A stretch of DNA of 64,000 nucleotides from contig VSDK01026114.1 of the NCBI GenBank assembly GCA_009767595.1, positions 62,001 to 126,000 of the forward strand, read 5' to 3'. Numbering within the stretch: position 1 is the stretch's first letter; the number at the start of each line of letters is the position of its first letter. Made by a program: the position numbers and the translations under genes. Below the pieces are notes generated by a model. That model was not told the origin of the DNA, did not search any database, and worked only from the letters and a program-made list of their open reading frames with translations. This DNA comes from Symbiodinium kawagutii. Lineage: Eukaryota; Sar; Dinophyceae; Suessiales; Symbiodiniaceae. Positions 10,601 to 15,672 of this stretch are shown here, piece after piece.

Positions 10601-13600
10601 ACATTGATCCAACACTCAGCAAATTGATACCATCCATCTTTCATATTCACCTCCTTGAAGAATGCTAGCCAACCTTTATGATAAACGGCTGACCCACTTT
10701 TGGAAGGAAGAAGTTCCCCCCGTTCGATGTCTGCAATCTTGGACTGTGAAGGCTCCGGCTCCCGCACGGGCTGCGCATCTTGCTGCTCGAGCGGTGCTGG
10801 TTCCTGAGATGGTTCGGCATCCTGTGGCGAGGACCCTTCACGGATGGACTCAGCTCTCCTCTGCAATGGAAACTCAATGGATTCGGATTCAATAATTTGA
10901 TTGGTACGAATGATCGTGACACTACCATCATATGGCGTGTCGAGCAATTGTTTCAATGATGCAACCGCATACTCACCTCTCCACATGAACTCTGGGTGAA
11001 TGATGTATCCCAAGAAGATTCCAGCTTCAGATGATGGATCAAACTTGAGAGGTTTCTTTGGTCGCTTCCTTGGCCCCGTCCAATAATGAATCTTGGCTCC
11101 AAAAGGAATCATCTTTCCCGAAAAATCTTCCCCAAAACGATCTTTCCATGGACTATTCTCGTGGCCTTCCTCCCGAATGGCATTATGCATTATGCACCAA
11201 TGACGGGAAGCCAACGGCCAGTAGCTATGATGCAATCCTGATTGGAACAAGTTGACCCTCGTGCCCTCGAGTGCTGAACGAACTGCTCTCTCGGCTACAG
11301 CATTCGAAGATGAGATGTAGTCCTGACTGAACACGTGCCTCCATTCATTCTGCTCGGCAGCAGCCTTCAACTCCGGAGCATTGTCACTGTAGAATACGCC
11401 AACCTTATCGGTGGCCTTGACAAAATGCTTCATAGCTAAAGATGTACTCTGCGTGCTTCTACGTGCAGTTGGGTAAACATACCTGAAATTGGTGGCAACA
11501 TCTTTCAACACGAGTGCAACTCTTTCAGAATCAATGCCATGCTCTTCATCTGACCTAGTCACAAGGAAGTCTCCGGTGATGTGATCCCCAAAGCCTTCAG
11601 CAGCCACTTGCGATGATCCTCCCTTTGCCCTTGCTACTTTCTTGAACATCTTGGCTCTATTGCATACCTTGCAAAAGGGATTCTTGGGAACATGAGTCAG
11701 CATATGTTGGATGCTCTTAGCTTCCTGTTGTAATGCGTACTTGCCCTTTCCTCTTTTGGCGGCATTGCCATCGTCCTCACTCCTGTCCCCATCCCCCCGT
11801 TCTGGCTGTTCCTCATCCAACTCGCCCAGTATTTCTTCTATCCCGGGCTCAGCCTCCCGGCCGGCAGATTCTGATCCCTTCACAGCTTTGTCAGATCCAT
11901 CTGCAGCGCCTGGAGCGGGAGCAAGTGGGACATCAGGAACATCAATATCATCAGGTCTATCCATTGGACCGATTTCTGATGGTGAGTACGGTGGTTCGTC
12001 AATGTCATCGCCAAAAATGTCCTCGTCCGGGTCAACTGGGTCTGCATCTGGGACTTCTTCGGATCCGGACGGAGTAGCAACAGCTCTGGGAATTGCATCT
12101 TTGTTATGACTGGCGGCTACCGATGCATTGATTGTAGAATTCTTGGGTCGGGATTCCAAGTATGGTACATAGTCCTTCACGACCAAGTCAATTCTTTCAC
12201 CCTTTGGGTTGACCAGGTATGGATCTTCCTTCTTTGAACCCTTCCAGATGAAGTCGAAACCTTCTTCAACACATCTGATCCCAATGGAAAGCACAGGTGG
12301 GGTACTACGAACGAGATACGGTGACATGACCTTTCTGAGCTCCGGCACGTAAACTTTCCCCTGCTTGGTTGAACTACCTTCACCATTCGCAGTGATCAAC
12401 CTGATAGGACACTTTGAGTAGTAGCCAAACTCATCTGGGAGGTTGTCATCGGTAAGCAAGTCTTGAGCACTACCAGTGTCAGCAATCCAATCTATCGGTG
12501 CTATCAAAGCTCCCTCAACCAACTCTTCGGATGCGGCAGGAGTGGAAACAATGCCCTTTGGGATACAATGATCACATCCAAACTCTGTGTCGCATTCGTA
12601 CTGGCACTTTGACTTGTGCCCCTTGAGAGAATTGGTGACTGAACCAGCTAACATGGTCGCTCTCAACTGTGCATCTTCGACATCTCTGGCATCAAACTTG
12701 AAATCATGTCCAAGAGGATAAACCTTACGGACCAATCTCTTAGCATTGTTCACAGGCCAGAGGTCCCCCTCGGCAGGAATGTGCCACACAGCCTTCTCAT
12801 CCTTGAACACAACCGAAGGGCAACAGACAATCTGGTTGTTCGGAACCATGCATGCGTTGGAAACGCTAGCCATCATTGCAGCAACAAGACACACAGCAGC
12901 CGGTGAAGCTTTGGGTCCACCTCTTGGGGATTGACTTCCCTTCGGGGATTTCCCCTTTGGGCTCCGACTTGACTTCCTCGGAGATCTTCCCTTCTTGTCA
13001 CGTCCTGGGCTTCGGCTGCTGCTGCGCTTCCTCCCTGGAGGCGTTCTGGCAGGCGTGGCGGCCCGTGGTGACTTGGATGGTTTCCCTTCATGCTTGAATC
13101 TACACTCGGCTCCCTTGTTGCATCTACCAGCTTTCCAAAACTTGCATACAGTCTGCGCATCACGTGATTGTGTTCTCCCCCTAGGTGTCTTCTTTGGGTT
13201 CTTGGATCGTTCTCTACCTGGGCGTTCTGGTGGAGTCTCATGTTTGTATGTGCAGTTGTCTCTGCTACAACTTCCGGTCTTACACCATGAGATGCAGTAT
13301 CCCTTAGGGACGTACTTGCCCTTGCCATCGAGGGCTGGTGTCGCCGTCGACGATGAAGGAGCACCCAGATTTCTGGCAACACGATCACGGTTGTATTCCA
13401 ACCTTTGCCTCTCCAGGTAGCGCCTCACAGCATTAACCAGGAAGTCATATGATTTCTTTTGAGTACCTTCTTCAGCTCGGTGGTACTCTTGAAGGTCATG
13501 TGATATTGCCTTGCATGATTTCACCTGTTGGTAAAACAGCGTTTCAAGGACTGTGTCATCAGGAACCTTGGTGATGCCTGCAATCACTTGATCCCAGTTA

Positions 13601-15432
13601 CTGAGAAATGTCTTGAGGTTGTCATTCTTCAATGTGACTGAAAGCAAATCCTGAAGGGCGTACGTGGCTCCGTGCTTGATGTTCGTGCTAAAGTACTCAT
13701 GCATCATGAACAGCACTTGCCTTCCCCTGACATAATGTCCGGACGCAGCTTCAGTCTCTTTGAATGTGTCAACCTTTCGGGCAAATTCCCCAACCAGAAT
13801 GTTTGTCAAACTGGACAACAGCTTTGCATCCAACGTGGCAAAAGGCTTCACCTCCCGGAGAGCATCAATGGTTTGACCCTCCTTCCATGTGAGGTTAACC
13901 CAATCGAATGCGCGGTCAGGAGAAGTGGACGCGGCCATCACTGCCTCACGTGCTTTGATCCTCCAGTTACGATAGGTCTCAGCCTGGGGAAATGCTGGCA
14001 GCTTGATGGTATCCGCTTCCTTAGCACGCGAACCGTGGTCTTCATGTGGGCCAACTGGGGCAAACATCTTGCGGAGCCTACGGATGAATTGATTATCACT
14101 ATCATCAGAATCATCCGGATCTTCTCCATCAGGATCACCTCCAGGCCCACCTCCCGGTGCGCGCCTTCTTCCCTTCTCACTGGGCGACCGCTTAGGTGGA
14201 CGTCTGTTGTCTCTGTCATCGTCATTCCTTCTGGGGTTTCTGTTATCCCTATCGTCATCACCATCGTCCCCATCATCTCCTCCATCAGGCTTTCGTCCAT
14301 TCCCACGGCCACCGTTCCCATCGTCCCTCCTTGGCATCCTCCCTCCAGGCGAAGGGAAAACTTCAGTCGGGGTTGGAATTTCAGGTGTGATTGGTGAGGG
14401 ACGAATGTGACCTGTGATAGGAGTCCCCTCATCTTGAGGGGGTTCATCATGGGCATCCATACGAAACACTGCTGGTCCTCTAGCCGGCGGTGGAGAATCG
14501 ACGGGAGTGGTAGCAAAGGCTGGTGCTGCTGGGGGTGTATTCATAGCTCCCAAAGATGGTGCATTGCCCCCAAAAACCCCGGCTGGAATCCCAAGATGTT
14601 CAGCCCATGGAGTGGTCCTTGCAGCTTCGGAAAGGGGTCCCGACGTCTTCACCTCAGTTCGTGGAGGAAGGAGTGAAGTAGGTGCCTGAACGATTGGCGG
14701 GATTGATGACGATGATGCGATGAGTTGCCTAACTTGTGATTGCAAAGCGTCACTCTGTCTCTTCTGATTCTCCATCTGCTCACTTTGGAGCATCAGCATC
14801 TTCTTCAGTTCTTCGATCTGGGCATCCTTGGCTGCAGCGTCAGCTTGAAACCTCGTGGTCATATCAGCAATCTGCTGGTCCTTGGTTGCTACCGACTGTC
14901 GAAGATGGTTGTCCAACACACGCTTGTATTCTTCTCCCTGAGCAGCGACGTGCTCCCGGTGCATCTGCTCTCGCCTTTCAGCAATGATCACCTTCTGCTG
15001 GGCGATGTGTTCCTCTTCATGCGCTCTGGCGTTCATTTCATCTACCAGTCGTTGAACGTGACCTCTCATTGCTTGCTCAGCCGCTTGCTCAGTTGAAGCC
15101 ATTCGCTCACGGTGGCGAACCTCCGCGAGCTCTTCGACCATAGCAGTAATAGCCGGGTCGTGAGTGTTGATTGTGGCTTCCACTTGATTCACCTGCATGT
15201 GATTCAATGTATTGTACTGAGTGGGCTGCATGTGGTGATACTGTGCCGAAGTCATGTTGTACTGATGAAGGCCAGGTGGCATCCCCTCCCGGGGTGCAAG
15301 AGGAGTAGGACCACGATGGTCGAAACCGGCATGGTTGGGTGGCAGTGCGAGACCGGCATCCAGTCGTAACTCCCCTGTCACTACGGGATCGGGCGGAGGT
15401 TGAAGCATTGTCCGGAACAGGGATGTCTTCAA
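4270..15432 (-). CDS. Copia-type Gag-Pol polyprotein with extra domains
   Basis: This is an open frame of about 3,720 codons, first ATG at 15432, roughly 100 bases after the primer site. In order it holds a coiled-coil region, a Gag capsid-like region, two CCCH fingers with an Arg/Ser-rich tail, an aspartic protease (Asp-Thr-Gly-Ser near residue 985), a DDE integrase, a reverse transcriptase with YVDD near residue 2062, and a copia-type RNase H ending near the ILTKPF motif. It then continues for about 1,000 codons into methyltransferase-like, SGNH-like and acidic regions that ordinary copia elements lack. Copia polyproteins are normally 1,300-1,500 residues and are cut by their own protease. 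The element belongs to a large dinoflagellate copia radiation by appearance. Treated as part of a fossil element; not a host gene. Confidence 0.9.
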   Translation of the reverse strand: MKTSLFRTMLQPPPDPVVTGELRLDAGLALPPNHAGFDHRGPTPLAPREGMPPGLHQYNMTSAQYHHMQPTQYNTLNHMQVNQVEATINTHDPAITAMVEELAEVRHRERMASTEQAAEQAMRGHVQRLVDEMNARAHEEEHIAQQKVIIAERREQMHREHVAAQGEEYKRVLDNHLRQSVATKDQQIADMTTRFQADAAAKDAQIEELKKMLMLQSEQMENQKRQSDALQSQVRQLIASSSSIPPIVQAPTSLLPPRTEVKTSGPLSEAARTTPWAEHLGIPAGVFGGNAPSLGAMNTPPAAPAFATTPVDSPPPARGPAVFRMDAHDEPPQDEGTPITGHIRPSPITPEIPTPTEVFPSPGGRMPRRDDGNGGRGNGRKPDGGDDGDDGDDDRDNRNPRRNDDDRDNRRPPKRSPSEKGRRRAPGGGPGGDPDGEDPDDSDDSDNQFIRRLRKMFAPVGPHEDHGSRAKEADTIKLPAFPQAETYRNWRIKAREAVMAASTSPDRAFDWVNLTWKEGQTIDALREVKPFATLDAKLLSSLTNILVGEFARKVDTFKETEAASGHYVRGRQVLFMMHEYFSTNIKHGATYALQDLLSVTLKNDNLKTFLSNWDQVIAGITKVPDDTVLETLFYQQVKSCKAISHDLQEYHRAEEGTQKKSYDFLVNAVRRYLERQRLEYNRDRVARNLGAPSSSTATPALDGKGKYVPKGYCISWCKTGSCSRDNCTYKHETPPERPGRERSKNPKKTPRGRTQSRDAQTVCKFWKAGRCNKGAECRFKHEGKPSKSPRAATPARTPPGRKRSSSRSPGRDKKGRSPRKSSRSPKGKSPKGSQSPRGGPKASPAAVCLVAAMMASVSNACMVPNNQIVCCPSVVFKDEKAVWHIPAEGDLWPVNNAKRLVRKVYPLGHDFKFDARDVEDAQLRATMLAGSVTNSLKGHKSKCQYECDTEFGCDHCIPKGIVSTPAASEELVEGALIAPIDWIADTGSAQDLLTDDNLPDEFGYYSKCPIRLITANGEGSSTKQGKVYVPELRKVMSPYLVRSTPPVLSIGIRCVEEGFDFIWKGSKKEDPYLVNPKGERIDLVVKDYVPYLESRPKNSTINASVAASHNKDAIPRAVATPSGSEEVPDADPVDPDEDIFGDDIDEPPYSPSEIGPMDRPDDIDVPDVPLAPAPGAADGSDKAVKGSESAGREAEPGIEEILGELDEEQPERGDGDRSEDDGNAAKRGKGKYALQQEAKSIQHMLTHVPKNPFCKVCNRAKMFKKVARAKGGSSQVAAEGFGDHITGDFLVTRSDEEHGIDSERVALVLKDVATNFRYVYPTARRSTQSTSLAMKHFVKATDKVGVFYSDNAPELKAAAEQNEWRHVFSQDYISSSNAVAERAVRSALEGTRVNLFQSGLHHSYWPLASRHWCIMHNAIREEGHENSPWKDRFGEDFSGKMIPFGAKIHYWTGPRKRPKKPLKFDPSSEAGIFLGYIIHPEFMWRGEYAVASLKQLLDTPYDGSVTIIRTNQIIESESIEFPLQRRAESIREGSSPQDAEPSQEPAPLEQQDAQPVREPEPSQSKIADIERGELLPSKSGSAVYHKGWLAFFKEVNMKDGWYQFAECWINVRNIEDTCIGPSSSFKAEDYPFRTTCSRIEDSWHVMEENLKIDPPVEDLNKRIELCSCMVTIFSKQPIELRQRVTEESPKAKDKSYVEVIDPQTGETQVISTTDPKFYNASGFKARRYSGSSKPLEIPPFMWRSMSTKERRDAITKEQKKLAREEEEKKAKARAKSSLVKLEKSKPGVASLINQIEAAYCSSGDESDVPAMPTCKMNHQQHRVKCARISIQSNDRVINTLVARPVGKKEIRSNPKAQKALDVEWEKLVKKTAWLYDTVSEWKDVSNKAKKAGTKVHVGKVFEICVEKGSELSPGDPLRKFKGRTVFQGNNVTDENSDVALFPELGSSPATMEAGKAVDAYGSQPGYVTEQNDGVQAYTQAIMRGTETWVELPQDRWPQAWKGKYQRPVCRLRIALYGHPDSGGLWENHCESMLFSVAFIMPDPEGWPSVFFHPKLRLLLVVYVDDFKMSGPKESMNAGWELISSKIDMDVATPANRYLGCDHRISFNVKLSVADHPYAHVFDKSIADPAAPAAAAQHRTQDYWELDPNNPNMYVRHHVQPRKRMYVPDDDIIQSCNFSGVRFTQCEPCSPEGEARDVWDTLTSAGGERRQGASLPFMWVGTTYFFTTQCDDPKMALATIKRDKSGAKKKARAEGFSYMDQLASNQPCMQKPVTTVTYDMEPFLKSCVERYVTLAGRDAKPLKHVSTPFHEERIARPVQGDHEPKGVLAPIAARVLMKILFAARMARFDLLRAVQGLAARVTKWSADCDKALHRLVCYVNSTVHHKQRAFIGDDIRDCRLWLFADADHAGEYDNRSTSGCLLVLVGPNTYYPLTAFSKKQTAVAMSSTESEVVSANVSMRAVGLPSSGLWAYLQNAGGIDMRRGPQRSIPGGLPESDISTEIESNGEFWEFLRSRRLLVRVHPKPRNSLFTPENMAKSPIPIKRLGYARTTVFACGEIIDFHQDNWKVKGDYPWIKGWTGRTFFRVYGPYESDYSVEAIEIREAITDYHFVGKENEGELMIAMFSPKSIKGVFIEDNQATIKILENGRSPAFRHTDKTQRVNLSWLEEQFKRRWYDLVHGPSLLQAADILTKPFVNAEKWRNATRLLAICDGDPQVKEAKKAKPGVPCTGGPAASSSSEPKRLLVEVCCHPESKLSDTNRKWSADCEVLQFTLEFNLNSPENRQTMASKVNAHRSSTPPLVWVSLPCTGGTPWTYVNMKHPRARMKVLAHIKEFDQLWKSMVGFVDLLVVPVFIAIEWPRGCRYWKLKKVIRFCEIHDLVQYHFDGCALGIVDKDGKPLKKPWIVATDSIEIGTALAKYRCHCTVQHGQGRGKSLKATEEYTYKMTDAIHKALAKSSASVLKTTCVAVRASPISTLTSMAAPITKAEEILKSMPPNQWPVVQQRINDWEARIRQFRASVATATWDEPEVLLEQHHGFRMPLDRLIEPTVGGGNCKGSYGNLGDAFHLTPEGFLINCDCPPGGVADVLYISDSSLALVKDRKQGKLSAYHGGDLLKPWGDIRAVHTKLLWGKGLDSIVRAIPEEIEKIQDYNQQHSFDNRPVLVVVGWSGNDVWGEGGYKGCTWIHSRAANQSPLDREVTAQWCPNQYARVKNSVAELGELARSNPDVASIVIVSNPDADYYGLQPSYNDAMSEHLTVLREDHLIHSIDPSMMCGQTIRYDKYHMEDLSQNRLHISSFLRAVTDVHLNYLKLITADDKLRQIPRSSDEREFVQYPTLRAFGMAVERLLCDYQMSQQEPAKHDLEQAMEYVDQEILEWMIAAQDDAYENANREVEPEATKDIDEADQILEPGDYNEVDSDDEDLKRQAVTSDDRLAVSHAGFSMVPDQKWQTVEDEEKGDFEGWERVPADERPEGLVIDLVPPVMVTETGFEDVETIASLQEPDDDDGDDEQMPDLSEPGGLPESSGARASTDPDPYVPPRPKAQVKKMPKVPQPQPTVQVKDVRPTGKIRDIDPEVFTKAQDEAWIDPEKMVGVPLKNVEYGRFQAISRAMTSYLRGWRIVRRKSSPEIRFSDFSMDFMALVRALQGDIPHLKPMEVLMVVKGSQQRSPCSKRHVGSGQVGLDASQNSLHPGPCPAVGRKGRIPQPREGHAHFGRPIPIALD
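4700..5480 (-). other. Acidic linker of the polyprotein
   Basis: A Glu/Asp-rich, low-complexity stretch (EVDSDDEDLK, DDDDGDDEQMPD) is followed by a Pro/Lys-rich part. It separates the SGNH-like and Tpt1-like segments and is probably disordered. No family recognised. Confidence 0.6.
5500..6310 (-). other. SGNH-hydrolase-like segment
   Basis: Three blocks fit the SGNH/GDSL esterase plan in order: a serine block in VLYISDSSLALV (about 6140-6182), the block VVVGWSGNDVWGEGG with Gly-Asn-Asp (about 5910-5950), and an Asp-to-His block ending NRLHISSF (about 5540-5580). Predicted beta strands precede the first two blocks. This family removes acyl or acetyl groups. Esterase domains of this family are known in some CR1-type LINE ORF1 proteins, but are not a normal part of copia elements. 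Confidence 0.5.
6590..7210 (-). other. Methyltransferase-like segment after RNase H
   Basis: The segment opens with LLVEVCCHPESKLSD. It then has WVSLPCTGGTPW (near 6985-7035), FIAIEWPRG, and FDGCALGIVDKDG with KKPWIVAT. The succession of a Pro-Cys motif, a Glu-containing strand motif and a later conserved strand recalls motifs IV, VI and VIII of cytosine-5 DNA methyltransferases. Such enzymes have been reported in some dinoflagellate retrotransposons. The match is loose, and another Rossmann-type domain cannot be excluded. Confidence 0.4.
7340..8260 (-). other. RNase H domain (copia type)
   Basis: Motifs seen in order are LFADADHAG, SSTESEV, EDNQATIKI, RHTDKTQRVN and AADILTKPF, matching the RNase H of copia elements. 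It degrades the RNA strand of the RNA/DNA hybrid. In ordinary copia elements the polyprotein ends soon after this point; here about 1,000 more codons follow. Confidence 0.9.
8560..9900 (-). other. Reverse transcriptase (copia type, RVT_2)
   Basis: The region begins near KAQKALDVEWEKL and includes RKFKGRTVFQGN, LYGHPDSGGLWE and the polymerase active-site motif LVVYVDDFKM. The YVDD codons are at 9238-9249. These are characteristic RVT_2 motifs in the usual order. It copies the element's RNA to DNA. Confidence 0.93.
10890..11700 (-). other. DDE integrase domain
   Basis: A short His-Cys cluster (HVPKNPFCKVCNRAK, near 11650-11700) is followed by the catalytic core: Asp in GDF at 11569-11571, Asp in SDNAPEL at 11383-11385, and Glu in AVAERAV at 11290-11292. 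This is the rve-type integrase that inserts the cDNA and makes the 5-bp target duplication. Confidence 0.88.
12250..12580 (-). other. Aspartic protease domain
   Basis: The motif IADTGSAQDLL, with the catalytic Asp codon at 12478-12480, is the D-T/S-G signature of retroelement proteases. It lies between the CCCH/RS region and integrase, as in copia elements. It is expected to act as a dimer and process the polyprotein. Confidence 0.8.
12893..13296 (-). other. Two CCCH zinc fingers plus Arg/Ser-rich tail
   Basis: Finger 1 (13240-13296) has spacing C-x8-C-x4-C-x3-H. Finger 2 (13090-13146) has C-x7-C-x5-C-x3-H, the canonical CCCH pattern. A basic tail with many SP, RS and KS pairs follows (13085-12893). 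This occupies the place where copia Gag usually carries a single CCHC knuckle. CCCH fingers bind single-stranded RNA in proteins such as tristetraprolin and U2AF1, so an RNA-packaging role is inferred. Confidence 0.8.
13370..15165 (-). other. Gag region: coiled coil, linker and capsid-like domain
   Basis: From about 15165 to 14730 the protein is a heptad-rich Glu/Gln/Arg/Ala coiled coil. A Pro-, Asp- and Arg-rich linker follows (about 14720-14000). Between about 13990 and 13370 lies a helical domain that begins near YRNWRIKAREAV and resembles the UBN2-type Gag of copia elements. It would form the virus-like particle shell. The long coiled coil is unusual for copia Gag. The linker is rich in GGDDGDDGDD and RDNR runs. 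Confidence 0.65.
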
Positions 15433-15519
15433 TTGCTGGCACGGTCGGGTCTACAGTGGCCACATTAGGAAGTTCCCCAGCGACTGGTGGTGGGGGACCC
15501 GACATGGCAGAACAGCAAA

Positions 15520-15538
15520 GGCGATACGGCTGATAACC
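15520..15538 (-). other. Probable primer-binding site
   Basis: Directly after the 5' LTR the element strand reads GGTTATCAGCCGTATCGCC. The GGT-ATCAG core resembles the TGGTATCAGAGC primer site of plant copia elements, which pairs with initiator-methionine tRNA, but it is not exact. The position is right; the primer tRNA cannot be named. Confidence 0.45.
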
Positions 15539-15667
15539 TATTTTCCAGGTTTATACAGCCAACAACGGACAACAATCACAGAGGACCTTTTCTCACTTGA
15601 GCCAAATGTAAGGTAGGTACACTATGCCATATTATCCCTAGCTTTGAGGATAGATCTGGCAAAAACA
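15539..15667 (-). repeat. 5' LTR of the copia-type element
   Basis: This is identical over all 129 bases to the 3' LTR at 1758-1886, implying very little time since insertion or recent gene conversion. The spliced-leader-like segment is at 15596-15608. The element's transcript should start within this LTR. Confidence 0.92.
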
Positions 15668-15672
15668 CCTTT
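15668..15672. repeat. Target-site duplication, right copy
   Basis: CCTTT directly abuts the right LTR and matches 1753-1757. The uninterrupted target would read GAGTTTC, CCTTT, CAATGTC. Confidence 0.8.

Larger units (their letters stand above)
1753..15672 (-). mobile_element. Giant Ty1/copia-type LTR retroelement, nearly whole
   Basis: The element proper runs from 1758 to 15667 (13,910 bp), read on the minus strand. It is bounded by two identical 129-bp LTRs that begin TG and end TA, and flanked by the 5-bp direct repeat CCTTT (1753-1757 and 15668-15672). A purine tract adjoins the 3' LTR and a primer-site-like stretch adjoins the 5' LTR. Domain order is Gag, CCCH fingers, protease, integrase, reverse transcriptase, RNase H, then methyltransferase-like, SGNH-like, Tpt1-like and zinc-binding segments. 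Integrase lying before reverse transcriptase is the Pseudoviridae (copia) order. Identical LTRs and an intact target duplication point to a recent insertion. The coding region looks almost whole, with about one or two breaks. Usual copia elements are about 5-6 kb, so roughly 8 kb here is extra. Confidence 0.93.

Noticed and set aside
13672-14397. Plus-strand frame of about 240 codons and a minus-strand frame in another phase
   Set aside because: Both overlap the Gag linker and capsid-like region and arise from its biased composition.
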